Part shown: positions 1 to 10,948 of the stretch, piece after piece
How the letters are laid out: the number at the start of each line of letters is the position of its first letter
Numbering within the stretch: position 1 is the first letter of the stretch
DNA from: Leucocoprinus leucothites
Taxonomy: Eukaryota; Basidiomycota; Agaricomycetes; Agaricales; Agaricaceae
Assembly (NCBI GenBank): GCA_013368445.1
Contig: JAACJO010000026.1
Location: 421,499 to 485,498 of the forward strand
Direction of reading: 5' to 3'
Length of the DNA: 64,000 nt
Made by a program: the position numbers and the translations under genes
The notes under the pieces: generated by a model
The model's input: the letters and a program-made list of their open reading frames with translations, nothing else
The model's database searches: none
Told to the model about the DNA's origin: nothing

Positions 1-596
1 GGTATTTATCCACTCTCCTGGAGACCACGAGACCGAGAGCATGCTCTATATAATCAATTTATTTTGAGCTCGTCTTGAGTCGGGAAAATCGGAGGTGACG
101 GCTCTAGCTTGACCGAGCATCTGATATCTAAGCCCACGACGGGTAGCGAAAGATCACCATTGAAGATAAACATCACCATGATCACACACAAAAGGTGAGA
201 GACCTATGCGGTCTATCCGGGAGAGATACAAGTACCGAGTACAGGGTGTGGGCGGTAGATCGTAAGAGTAATAATACAGGTGTAAGAAGACGACCGCCCA
301 TTGTTTACTTTTGTTTACTCTGTATTGAGGCTTAAATGAAAACGGTGTATTGCGGAATTTGGCTCCGGTCTCAGTCAGAGTGTTTGAAACTAAAATGTGG
401 TGATGCTTCTGGAGTCGTGCTCCTAGGTAAACCCATCCACATGAGGTGGATCGCCGTTTGGGGTACAACAGGATCACACGAAGTCCTTTGAGTCGTTTTG
501 GGTTATAAGGATATGCTAATCTTATCCTTGAAACGAAAGGGTCTTAAAAACCAACAAGCCATTCGATTCATAGCATATTCGATCAGCTCCAAGCTC
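1..596. other. left edge, no gene recognised
   Basis: This is the left edge of the window, downstream of the aldehyde dehydrogenase. Short open frames occur on both strands, but none shows a splice pattern, signal peptide or recognisable motif. I see nothing supportable here beyond the likely 3' region of the neighbouring gene. Confidence 0.5.
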
Positions 597-2764
597 CTAC
601 AAGTCGTCGACCTTGGGGATATCGAAAGGTTTACACAGGATATCAAACTTGTCCTGCGTGTAGGGCGCATATCGGATCGGACCTAGTAGGTCCTCCGCTC
701 TAGAACGGAATTGTTAGTCCGTTTCAGTCGAAGATCGGGTCGGTCCCGAGGAAGAGAGGTGAACGTACGAGTTGGGTATATCGACTACTGCGCGTTCGTA
801 GCTAAATTCGTTGAAGCTATATCGCAGGATTTGTCGGCCGTCTGAGAGGTTCCGAGTTAGTCTTTTCAAGGGTTTACAATGAAATCGCGTACATCCGGAT
901 TCGCCGACTCCACCGAACGGAACTTGGTTCACTGGAACCAACAAGTTAGTAAGTGGAAATCTAGATGAGGATATGTGACGTACGAGGCATCTGCTGGAAT
1001 GTGTCGCCGAAAACAATGTTGCCGCTTATAGTGTTATCCAAGACTGTTTTTCACCCGTCAGACCAACAGAACGACAATGTATCATAGTCAAAGAAACGTA
1101 CTTTGCTTCTTCGTCTCTTCGCTCTTGCAGAATGCATATAGCACTAAGGGGTGGTCTCTGAATGTACGAGCCGAAGTTTAGAGGAGTCATCGATTCGTTA
1201 GCTCGCGGAGGAGATATATACAGGAACATGTGCCCACCTGGACTTGACAAATTGAATAGCTTCATTTACATCTTCAACCGGCAAGATCGGTAAGAGCGGA
1301 CCAAACAGTTCTTCGCCCAACAACGCATCATCATCCCAATACTCTTTCTCAAGTACCAAAATCGTCATCTCCAAGCCTCTTGGCCTTCCCGCCAGATCGA
1401 TGCTCCCATCCAAATCCTTCCCACCACCATACACGACCTTTCCGCGTGTACGTTCAAGTATGGATGATAGGCGATTGAAATGGGCATTGGAGACGATTCG
1501 GCCGAACGAGGAAGATTTGAGTGAGGAACCTTCCGGCCAGAATGAGGCGGCATGCTTTTTTAGGGAAGCAATGAGCGTAGGAACGACGGATTTGGGGCAG
1601 AGGATATAGTCTGGTGAGACGCAGAGCTAGGGAGAGGCAAGCCATAATGTGAGAAAACTTGGGCATGAGAGATGATAATGAGATAAGTGTTGGGACGTAC
1701 CTGTCCAGCATTCTGAGTCTTGCCGTACAGGATTCGCTTCGCCGCGAGATCAATGTCAGCTTCTGGATCAATTATCGCAGGTGATTTTCCGCCGAGTTCG
1801 AGAGTGAGAGGCGTCAAGTGTCGGGCTGCTGCTGTTGCGATGACGCGTGCGACGCGACCGTTGCCTGTGTAGAATATGTGGTCCCCTATTGGAAGTAAAC
1901 AACATTAGTCCGACGTGTGTCCATATTGAAACATGAGTAGACGCATTAGAGGCAAGATAAGTCGGAAAAAGTGTAGGCGTGAGAGCCTTGGTGAAAGATG
2001 GGGTGAATGAATGGAGGCGTGAGGGTGGACAGGAAAAGATGGATAAATAAGGGTTATGAAGGAGTGATTGGCGTACATTGCAGCTCCAGCAAGCGAGTTA
2101 TCTCTGGAACGGCACCCTCAATGACTCTGAATGCGTCGTTGTCGAGATATTTAGGCACAAGTTCAGCAAGGAGACGGGAATATGCCGGTGCGATTTCAGA
2201 TGTCTTGATGACCGCACAGCAGCCGGCAGAGATGGCGCCGTATAGTGGTTGGAGGGATAAGATGAGCGGGTAGTTCCATGGGCTATCAGAAAAGATGTCG
2301 ATGAGAAGTGTGTTTGGTGATTCAACTGGGATTCAGCATACGCGATGATCAGAGCAACGCCTTTCGGCTCTTTCCTGACTATCTGTTTCCAGCCCTTCTG
2401 CCAATCTTCACCCTGATCAGACCTATCTTCATCCGCAGCCCATTCGGCGACTTTCTTCGCACAGATGATGCAGCGTTCAGTAGTCAAACTGACTTCTGCA
2501 AGATGAACCTCGAAGCGAGGTTTACCGAGGTCGGAGTTGAGAGCGTCAGCAAATGCGTCGGCGTTCTCTTGGATAAGGCGAGCGAGTTGTAGAAGCTGTT
2601 GTTGCCGCCAGGCAACTGATTTGGTACGGCCTGAGGCAAAAGTCCTCCTCAGTTCAGCTCGGATCTAGAACAGAGAGATAGATCATCAATAGGCGCCACG
2701 GTAAAGATTGAAGAAAGTATGCCTCAGGGAACTTTTCGAGAGGAATGTAAGCGGTTGAAGCCAT
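597..2764 (-). CDS. class-3-like (fatty) aldehyde dehydrogenase
   Basis: NAD(P)-dependent oxidation of aldehydes, probably long-chain or aromatic, to acids. The family is recognised from the order of motifs on the minus strand: [12 protein letters not shown] near the N-terminus, [38 protein letters not shown] (catalytic Glu in ELGGKSP), [13 protein letters not shown] (catalytic Cys, with an intron splitting NAGQ from LC), [18 protein letters not shown], and [13 protein letters not shown] near the C-terminus. The reading frame is continuous across about nine short introns; for example an intron splits the SGYG codon and restores it exactly. The last exon (ending IRYAPYT...VDDL) stops at 597-599. 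The start chosen is the ATG at 2764 ([14 protein letters not shown]). The first intron appears to use a GC donor. The N-terminal layout, without a long leader, fits the ALDH3/Hfd1 branch rather than ALDH1/2. No disruption is seen; the gene looks functional. Confidence 0.88.
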
Positions 2765-3330
2765 TGGAGGTAACGTGGATATGAACTACATACATAGCTA
2801 GGCTTATATAGACATACACGAAAGTGGATAGGACATTCATTCGGGGTTGGTGAGTGGAAGTACGTGCGTGTGATCACGTGTGACCCTCCCATGGTTATTT
2901 ATTCCGGGCCGAGCCGCCATCAACATTTCAGCATTCTTGAATCTTTACGGTGAAGCGCCGACATCTTCTATCTCTTGCCGGTTGGTTGGCCATGTTCCAA
3001 GCCCTCCCATCCATCTTTCTACCTGATTGATGGTCCCTCTCGAAGTACCGTCCCACGACCTACTCGCGAAAATCGAATGCTATTCTGCATTCACTAGCTA
3101 ATACAGTTGGGCAAGCCGTCGAGTTTTCAGAGGGGGGCGGGCACACATTCCCATCTGTGGTATAAGAAAGGTCTTCAACCCTCCGATGGGGGCATCACGA
3201 CATCAACAAAAACCTGCCAACACGATCTATCAATACTATTTATTTCCACGATTCACACCCCTCACCCTCACGACTTCTGTTAAGCTCTGACTGTCTTTGC
3301 TATACTCTTCATTCCTTTGTTTCTCTTATT
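2765..3330. promoter_or_regulatory. divergent intergenic region (ALDH / Opy2-like)
   Basis: About 570 bp separates the ALDH start (minus) from the Opy2-like start (plus), so it probably carries both promoters. A TC-rich stretch precedes the ATG at 3331, as is common in fungal 5' leaders. No specific operator could be recognised. Confidence 0.45.
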
Positions 3331-4068
3331 ATGCAAATCAACACTCTGTTATTTGCGCGACAGGACGATGGCGACTGCATAGACTGCCCTGAGCCTCAGC
3401 CCTGCAACTGCTCACCCAACCAAGATTGTATCATCATAGTTCGGCAAGTCTCCCCCAATACTCTTCTGGTGCTCAACTGATTCTCCTCTAGAGATTGCCA
3501 TATCTGCAGTGCGACCACCTGTGTTGCATCGCCGGGCAGCGAGGATAATGGTGCGTCGGCTGGGGGGATCGATCATCAGAACACTTCCCCCACCAGCCCA
3601 ACTTGCATAAAAACTCACTAATAAGCAGGGGGCTCTGGCAAGGTACCAATTGGTATCATTCTTGGTCCTGTTATCGGAGGGATCGCGCTCATCTTCTGCA
3701 TGGCAGGCGCCTTTCTTTATAAGCGCCGCGGAGCACGACGACGGGAACGCATCGCGAGTAAACACACTTCAGCTTCTGGGACAATAACCCGGTTCTCGGT
3801 GTTTAGGTATTTTCGAAATGGGCCTATCAACGGGCCAAACGGGAAGAGTGGGGTGGAGAACAGTTCCCAGGGTCGTACAGGCAAACTATGTGAAACGGAG
3901 ATGGAAACTCAACTAAATCAGCACGGCGCAAGCTTCCCCCTTCCACAACTTCCTGAATACGACAATGCAACGGTGCTCTCCTCGCGTGATGCGAATGGGA
4001 GCCTGTGGCAAGGGACCAACGCGTCGATGATATCAAGAGGCTTGCCCCCCTCATACAAAGAATTCTAA
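3331..4068 (+). CDS. Opy2-like cysteine-rich membrane anchor
   Basis: Predicted exons are 3331-3443, 3492-3550 and 3629-4068, giving 203 aa. The short extracellular N-terminus has clustered cysteines (CIDCPEPQPCNCSPNQDCII, then RDCHICSATTC), the layout of the Opy2 membrane-anchor domain. One transmembrane segment follows (VPIGIILGPVIGGIALIFCM) with a basic stop-transfer KRRGARRRER, then a Ser/Asn/Gln-rich cytoplasmic tail ending in LPPSYKEF, a PPxY-type motif. In yeast, Opy2 anchors Ste50 at the plasma membrane for the HOG osmostress and filamentation MAPK pathways; the same role here is inference from the cysteine pattern. There is no conventional signal peptide before the Cys domain, as in Opy2. 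Intron 1 has a GC donor (CG|GCAAGT). Confidence 0.72.
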
Positions 4069-4912
4069 TTTCATGTAGTCCTTTCAATATCGCCAACTTT
4101 GTACTTCCGCTTTGTCTAAAATGTGTACATCTATGCCATATTTGATCTAAACACGTATCTATTGCACCTAGAGGTCTCATTGACAGCTGAGGTATTTAAA
4201 TAGTAGGAAAACCGATATTGATATTCGGTGACGGCACGTGAAACCCCAAATGCTGTCTCTACAGCTGCAAGTCTTATAATTCTTGATTCGCAACTCCAGA
4301 GCCTCCTCATCCTCAAGGGAACGCTCTCATCGCTCGATGGCCTAATGAGCAAGAACAAACAAACGGCCCTCAAATGGTCTATTCTGAGACACCCTAATGG
4401 CTTACAGTAGCTTGGTATACTCGACGGAATCAATCTTCTGCTGTCGATAAAGCTTCAATATAATGGCAGGAGGAATGGGGAGGAATTGATGAAGGTGAGT
4501 GCATTGAGTGGAGACAAGAGTAAGCAGCCATAGACGCCGAACTTTTTCTTTGTTTTTATCGTCGTGGGTGAATATAAGGGATGGACATCGATGGAACCTC
4601 GCAACCGAGATCATCTCAATGCTTACAATGCTCTCAACTACCCATCTCTGGTTCGGGTTCGCGGAGCCGACAGCTACTACTGAAGCTTAGAGACCGTGAA
4701 AATCAACGTCTAGTACGTGCATGTAGTCGATACCCTATCCTAAGACAATCTTGACAATGGCCCAAAATTCCATCGCTTCCATGGGAAATTTACCCAAACA
4801 TTCACGAGAACAAGTTCCTTATGCTATGGAATGCCATTTTATACTGTTGTAATAGCAATCCGAGGATTATCCTCGTGACTTATTCTGAGTTTAAATATAT
4901 TCTATTGTTTTT
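4069..4912. other. intergenic; one minus-strand open frame
   Basis: Downstream of the Opy2-like gene. A minus-strand frame is open from about 4688 to 4403 and ends in KLYRQQKIDSVEYTKLL. Its composition looks protein-like, but it has no clear start and no recognised homology, so it could be a terminal exon relic. Positions 4200-4370 resemble a second copy near 5540-5690 (see repeat entries). Nothing else could be supported. Confidence 0.35.
4200..4370 (+). repeat. dispersed repeat, copy 1
   Basis: This segment shares its layout with 5540-5690: a CGTGAAAC or TGTGAAAC block, then GCAACT..AGAGCCT, then a closely conserved GGCCTAA..AGCAAGAACAAACAA core. The two copies are in the same orientation and flank a broken gene-like frame. 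By eye the match is patchy apart from the core. Confidence 0.5.
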
Positions 4913-5360
4913 ATGGTATATAATTTTGTAGTCTATGTTCCTGTACCTCGCTCGTTTGCCCTCCAATACCACCGTGTTAACCCAGCATCGAGTCCCTTCA
5001 ACATATACTACCACTTCCCCCTTGATAAAGACTACGGGGTGACTCCTCAGACTTTGATTACTGGCACCAGCACGAAACCAGTATACCTTGTCGTCAAGAT
5101 CATCCGCGCAGAAGAACATGTAGTCCTCGTCGCCAAGCTCAAGAAGCCCTTGGAGGAAACCAAAGCTGGTAAAGAGAAAGTGATGACGGAGTTAGTCGAG
5201 TATATGGAGGAACCTTTTGATGAAACCAAGTTCTCCAGCCTCTACGGACTCTGAGGTATTGGCCTCTCCTGGACGGCCTTCCGAATAGATAAGGGGGCTC
5301 TCATTTGCCCCAGATACTTGTACCATGGTGATCAAATGTTACTTCGTCTTGGGTGTTCGA
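4913..5360 (+). pseudogene. relic of a fungal hypothetical, possibly nuclease-fold, protein
   Basis: An open frame of 113 codons (4913-5254) reads VYLVVKIIRAEEHVVLVAKL..KVMTELVEYMEE. It ends at a TGA at 5252-5254, and the same frame then continues with coding-looking sequence GIGLSWTAFRIDKG. This suggests an in-frame nonsense mutation. The strand-then-lysine pattern resembles Agaricomycete hypothetical proteins with a restriction-endonuclease-like core (E-x-K type), but the acidic residue expected before the lysine is Ala here. Family assignment is from memory of such proteins and is weak. It sits between two copies of a dispersed repeat. Confidence 0.4.
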
Positions 5361-5539
5361 CGCGCTCAAAGACATTGTCTCAGAAATACACAAAATGGTG
5401 ACTCCACATGAGGCATGGCCAGTGGGTAGCTTGCGCAATTCTGATACTGACTAATTGTGAGTAGAATGGCTCGGATTTATCACGATCCTCTCAAGGATGG
5501 TTGCCTCTCCCTGACCAAAGCTGATATATATATATTTAA

Positions 5540-5690
5540 TGATCGGTGATGGAAAAGCGCATTGTTAATTGGTGGCGGTATGTGAAACTCCAACCGTCCT
5601 TGTTTTGCAACTTTAGAGCCTGGAAATTTTATTTCTGCTTGACGGCCTAACAAGCAAGAACAAACAAGCGGTCGCCGTCCAAGCCCAGGT
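5540..5690 (+). repeat. dispersed repeat, copy 2
   Basis: Second copy of the element at 4200-4370, sharing GGTGATGG-like and TGTGAAACTCC blocks and the core GGCCTAACAAGCAAGAACAA. It lies just after a short (TA)n run near 5521. Copy 1 is about 1.3 kb upstream in the same orientation. Confidence 0.5.
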
Positions 5691-6213
5691 CTGGAACTGA
5701 GCAATAGTACCAGTTGTTAGGAACAATGTAATTGCGGTACTAGCTCTACGTTTGAGGAGTCAAAGCAAGCGATTGCAGAACCGTTTATCCAAACACTGAC
5801 ACATGTCCCGAGTGGCTGTAGTTCCATTACCCATCAGAGAGGCGTGCAGGTAAATAGCTACCGTACCGCACAATGGGGTCGTGCTGCTCCTTGGCATCTA
5901 CATGTGAGACTCGTTTTTTTTGAAGGCGATAACCATAGGTAAAAAGATGGTTTTTTTATTGTGGTTTAGCATTGTTTATGTCCATACAGAAGTTACAATG
6001 AGGAACGTAAATGGAGGAAGTTTATGCAGTCAGAAAAAATAGGACTACCAATGTTAGATTCGGGAGAGCATCATGGAACTAGTTAGCGACTACGAGGATG
6101 TCTGTGCATGTCTATAAAACCAAGATCTCAGAATACATTCCAGTTCGGTCTGAAGAGCAACGTACATGAACAGGTCCACAAACCACTCGGACCTTCCTCG
6201 GACACGCCCAACA
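5691..6213. other. intergenic, nothing recognised
   Basis: Non-coding by eye: short frames only, with T-rich runs around 5920-5960. It contains the 3' region of the minus-strand knottin-like gene. Confidence 0.5.
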
Positions 6214-6472
6214 TCACTTGAAAGGGGTGCACACCGCGATCTGTATGGATGGGAGAACAATGGAGATTTGGTTATATTCCTGTCAAGGAGGATTGAAGCA
6301 ATGAGGATCTTACGAATGAAGGGCAGTATGTCCCGGGGCAGCAATCGGTAGCCAAGGTACACCTTCCCAATGCCGGAGTGCACGCAGCATCGTCTCGAGC
6401 ATCAATCACTGCAGCAGAAGCAGAGAGAGCCATAGTAGCGAGGATAATGTTGAAGAAAAGCTTGGTTTGCAT
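6214..6472 (-). CDS. small secreted cysteine-rich (knottin-like) protein
   Basis: Two exons, 6472-6314 and 6240-6214, separated by a 73-nt intron (GTAAGA..CTAA..ACAG), give 61 aa. Residues 1-20 form a clear signal peptide (MQTKLFFNIILATMALSASA). The mature part of about 35-40 aa has exactly six cysteines in the spacing C-x6-C-x5-CC-x4-C-x6-C, the classic inhibitor-cystine-knot framework. The last cysteine is supplied by the tiny second exon, so a single-exon reading would miss it. Similar very small secreted knottins are found among fungal effectors, protease inhibitors and hydrophobic secreted peptides; the sequence does not say which. There is no propeptide repeat and no similar neighbouring gene. 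The signal peptide and exact spacing make it likely to be real despite its size. Confidence 0.68.
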
Positions 6473-8040
6473 TTACACGTTGACTAGTAGTAGCTGGTGA
6501 GAGGAGGGTCCTAGGGGATGAGGTATATGTCTTCAGAATGGCACTTTTTATCTACAGTCAGTTACTATTCATAGAATCCCGAAAACACACGGTCAGCTAG
6601 AAGGTGAAAGCTATTGATTTTGGCGTTAAAGTTAGTTCACGACGTATACCAAGTCGAGGATAGGACAGGGTGCATGATGGCGATACAACGAATTGGACTT
6701 AGGTGTGTGGTAAGGATCCGTCCAGTGCATATCGGAAACGATTTATTGTGTCAATGTTGGTGTTTCAAAGTAGTAGGAAAAACGTGCGTTAGGGCATCAT
6801 AGAATTGGCTCAATGCGCCACTGAACATGGCTGTGCTCTGTGTAGGTGGGTGTTCATACAACAAATGACAAACGTTCCCACTTGACACCAACATAATAAA
6901 TGACCATTACGCTCGTGTATGGTCACAGAAACGAGATATAAGAACGAGGCATCGTGAAAACAGAGAGGAGCTTTTGTTTATTTCATATTAATTTATGGCG
7001 AGGACTGATTCTTGTCGAGAGCCGCCCACAACACGCGCTACTAATACTAGAAGTTTGATCATCTGCACTTTTGAAACAATTGGCCATTTTTGGATTTGTT
7101 TCTGTTCCCAAACTCGCCGTCGTTTACCTTAAGCACTAATTCCTCGGTAATAGTCGAGATTCATCCAGTGCACCAGGTTAACGAGAGTCGTTGTAATTTG
7201 GATAATGGTTCGGTGTATGACATCCCGGTTTTTGCACGAGGCTGCGAGGTCTTACGTTTGAATTTGTGTGTTTAATAACGCCTGCAATGAGGCATCAGCA
7301 ATGCACCTGTCAATTTACGGATACTGAGCTCTACGCTGGATATTGATCTCTGCCGAACCATCAGACCGTTGCCTCATAGTAACCACTACCAGTGATCCAC
7401 TATCAGTAGAGGTCCCTCCTTCAGCCTCTCATCCGCTATCAGTGATTCATGCCATGCGGCAGGAAAAGAAGAAACTAAAGAGATCGCGGACCCAGGTTAT
7501 ATCGATATTTGTTTGTACTTATGATCAGTTTCAACACAGAAACGAGCTATCGTTTTCACGTCGGTCAAATGAAGGCTGATCGCACCTTGGACTAGCTATA
7601 CTTGTATTGAGGCCTACTTCCACCGGGTTTTATATGCTTCGTGTGTTTGTCATGTGCATTCTGCAGAGCAGTGCAGCAAGCAACGGAGAGCCAGAGTTTT
7701 GCTAGGCTACACTCAGGCAAGTGAGGCCCCGACCTTCAACTGTCGATGACATGTCTTGTCTATTGTTGGATGTAGAGGCGGTCTCTCAACGCAGTCCTTG
7801 ATGGGACTTTTGTCACTTAGATCAGAGTGAACGAAAATGACGCTTTTCACTTTGTGGTCTACTCTGAGTGGAGGATTGACAAGAATATGGGAGGTTTAAT
7901 CAGTATTAGCCGGAGGAGCAAGCCCCAGAACCTTTGAGTTGTCGAGCGCCGGATTTGACTCCGGTTGTAGTGCAGGTGGAGGATCGTCGAGGATAGCATA
8001 CATGATTTGACGGAATAGGATCGAACCGCCGTTGTCACTA
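6473..8040. other. gene-poor interval
   Basis: About 1.5 kb without a supportable gene. Frames of 60-78 codons exist (for example near 6614, 7090 and 7343, plus strand), but they have no start context, splice pattern or motif. A CAGTGATCCACTATCAGT-like direct repeat is seen near 7390-7450. Confidence 0.5.
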
Positions 8041-9740
8041 GTCATACTGTTCAGATACAGTGGGCCCGCATTTTCTTCAACATGAAGAGATCATGCTCCT
8101 TCATCATAGTGGAATCCGGCGCCACACCATCGGGCCAACCAAGCTCCTCGTCGGTGTTCAGACTAGCAGGATAACGCGCTTCCCCCGCCTTTCCACACCA
8201 ATCAAAATCAATGATCATAACAGTCTCATCCGAAACCAAAATGTTCGGGGGTCGAAGGTCACCGAACACGAGATCGTGGGAATGAAGCAAATCAATCGCT
8301 TGCTTGATTGGTTGAAATTGGCGCCCTGAAAGAGAACCTACTGCCGGCTTTCCGTAGGCGAAGTCCATCACGATCATATATATATTCCGCCATATTTTGA
8401 TGCACCGACGTCCTCTGTACTGGCATAGTGTAGAACTTGTGCCCGTTGATGCTTGGCCAGAATGGGGTGGGCTTGTGCATTGTATCTTGGGACAAACTTC
8501 ACAGGGACGGTACGGCGGTCGTGCTCAAGCTCGGCCTTGAATAATAGCGTGTTTGAATAATCCGGGGCAAGGCGCGATAGCTACGTAAACTTTGTCAACC
8601 CAAATTGGGTGATAAAAGGGAATTCAGAAATCAGGTTATGCGAGGCTTGGTTTGAGAGGAGATCCCTGTAATATGACCGAAGGGTGGAAATGGCGGACCT
8701 TAGGGCAAAAATAGTCGTGATACAAAGAGCAATCGCTCGTCATTCAAATTTTCAGCACCAAGCCAGATATAATCCGTTAAAGGTTGTATGACCGCCTTTT
8801 GACGGTAAACACTGCGTTACCCGTTCCAATCTCATTTTTGACCTCTCGTATGACCAGATATGTGGGTGAAGCGATAGAGTTCGAGTATCACCCCATCACC
8901 TTTGACGCCATTTGTTCCCACTGGAATAAAGGCCTCTCCGAGGAGGGCGACTAAATGTTCGTCGATCGCAGTAATCCGTTGAGCCTTCGTGTCGTAAATA
9001 TTCGCAAAGGCTGCGAAAAGGGCCCTCACTGGGGAATACGTTGCTTCGCCTGCACGCACGTGCTCCTGATTCCTCATGGCAGAAGAAAAAGAGTTGAATA
9101 CGGGATGGAATAGGCCAACTGGGAAGACTAAAATTATCTTGCGGTCGACCGTTAAGGACTGGTCTTTTCTCCTGTTCATGTCGAAATGTCGGTAACATTG
9201 CAGCATAAGCAGGAGGAAGGACCATACGAGCAGCCTCAACGTCACACGCTTGAGCTAAGCTCCGTTGTTATCAACAAGTATGAGGTTGGGCATATTTAAT
9301 TCTTACCCTTACTGAATTTCCGAAGTTTGGCGAAGACGATGACTTCCGTATCTATAAATCTTCGCTTGCGAGTACCTGGTTCTGGTTCCTGCACATCTAG
9401 TCCTATATCAATTGAGAATAGTACGATTGCACGAGGAAGGTAGAAACGTACTGGGAAAAATCTGCACGCGTAGTGTCTCTGTCGCCAAGAGCGCTATTAG
9501 ATCAGCGATTGTTTCTGTCTCATCGAGCTCTTCGGCCCCTTCATCTGAGAGGATCCTTCTAACGTGTTCCTCCAGGTCCTTGCCTTTTAAAACAATCAAT
9601 CTGTCCTCGCATCGCCATACAGCTAGCTCGACCTCCCGGAGGATGTTCGGTATCTCATCCTTGATCTTCTTCGTTAGCTCTATGACATCATCGTTAACAG
9701 CTACAACAAACTTCCTTCCAAGGCATCCCCCGTACTAATC
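8041..9740 (-). pseudogene. broken Crinkler-like N-domain plus kinase-like protein
   Basis: Read from 9740 downwards, the first part (FVVAVNDDVIELTKKIKDEI..VWRCEDRLIVL..ETETIADL) has the pattern of fungal Crinkler (CRN) N-terminal domains, which in basidiomycetes are often joined to kinase- or nuclease-like C-terminal domains. Two normal introns follow. In the middle, GDGV is followed, one frame away, by YSNSIASPTYLVIREVKNEIGTG, a motif of Agaricomycete kinase-like proteins, so a one-base frameshift lies near 8900. The C-terminal part carries a degenerate kinase core: HDLVFGDLRPPNILV (catalytic loop HxDxxxxN-like) and MIIDFDW in place of DFG. Several stops separate the parts, and I could not find an intact first exon. 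Best read as a decayed gene. Confidence 0.55.
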
Positions 9741-9904
9741 AATGAGGAGACACTAAACTGTTGTGGTGGACTTGGTGGACAGCTAGCATCAATTCGGGCC
9801 GTGAAGCGAAGACTGATCACGTGTCCATTTTTGGGTTACGGGCCATACCGCGCCGGCATCAATGTTCTGGGCGGGGAAGTGGACAATGAGTTATTCCTGC
9901 GTCC

Positions 9905-10948
9905 ATGGCCAGTCTCCTTCGATCTTACAAGTTTGTTCCCTCGTCTCATAGTCTCTCCTGCTTTCTCTAACTGTCATCATCCACATTGCATAGTGCTGCT
10001 CTGATTAGACGGCCTCTACTCACTCAATGCGTAACTGCTGCGGTGCTTTTCGGGACGGGGGATGTAATTGCTCAACAGCTGGTTGAAGGCAAAGGCAATC
10101 AGCACGACGTGCGTTCTCCAATCTCAACATAGTGTCTTGTGGTCTGAATGTTGTCTTGCAGCTGGCTCGAACTGCGCGGCTGACGGTCTACGGAGGTTTG
10201 TTCAACCTTGAGAGCGGGTTCATCCATCCTGATACGCGTGTTTGTAGGACTCTTTTTTGGTCCACCCATGACTTATTGGTATGGCCTCCTCAATCGGCTG
10301 AAGTTTTCCAGTCCTACACGGGGCCTTGTTTATCGCGTTCGCCTGTGTTACTTTACTCCTTGATCCTACCTTGACTGACGATGCCACTCAAGGTCTGGCT
10401 TGACCAAGCCCTCCTCACTCCAGGTGTGTAACATCTCTTCCCAGGAGGTTCTGCTCGTATTCATTTTCTTCTAGTCGCGGTCGCGTACTTTTATGGCTCT
10501 ATGAGTCTACTTGAAGGGAGAGTGCAAGAAGCCATTCCAAGGATTAAAGCCGTACGGTTCATCCTCTCTCAATACTCAAATGTCGTCATGTTCAACACTT
10601 CTTTCAGGCATATGTTCCGACAATTATCCGCAATTGGTGAGTCTAATGTGCTCGACTTTAATTCGCCTAACTTTAACGTCTTCCAGGGCGGTCTACCTTC
10701 CAACTCAAATTCTCAACTTTTCCATCGTCCCACCGCATCTTCGACTCGTCACCATATGCGGTGTCAGCCTCTTTTGGAGTATGTCTACTTTTTATGCCTA
10801 CTCATACGGAGACCCTCATCAACCCACTCCTTGATTTCTCCTTTCAGATACGTATTTAAGCGCGGCAAATGCGCAACACCAGAAGCAGCAACAGGCGCAG
10901 GTTCAGTTCGTAGAAGGCGAGGCTGCGGATAAAGGCAAAGTTGAGTGA
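9905..10948 (+). CDS. Mpv17/PMP22-family membrane protein (Sym1-like)
   Basis: Nine exons (9905-9930, 9994-10108, 10162-10195, 10248-10336, 10393-10423, 10475-10551, 10608-10636, 10687-10778, 10848-10948) join in frame to 197 aa. Family landmarks appear in order: RRPLLTQCVTAAVLFGTGDVIAQQ (first membrane segment), YGGLFFGPPMTYWYGLLNR, KVWLDQALLTPVAVAYFYG-type middle, and the signature NWAVYLPTQILNFSIVPPHLR...FWNTYLS. The tail is Gln/Glu rich and hydrophilic. Members are four-helix proteins of the mitochondrial inner membrane or peroxisome; yeast Sym1 is needed for growth on ethanol at high temperature. Very short exons are normal for basidiomycetes. No disruption is seen. The start shown gives the usual length for the family. 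Confidence 0.9.

Noticed and set aside
5519..5535. Short TA-dinucleotide run
   Set aside because: A simple microsatellite with no evident role.
6214..6472. Calling the knottin-like peptide a toxin
   Set aside because: Cystine-knot spacing occurs in inhibitors, signalling peptides and effectors as well; nothing in the sequence or neighbourhood indicates toxicity.
10501..10932. 143-codon frame overlapping the Mpv17-like gene
   Set aside because: It reads through three introns of the Mpv17-like gene; the spliced family match is far stronger.
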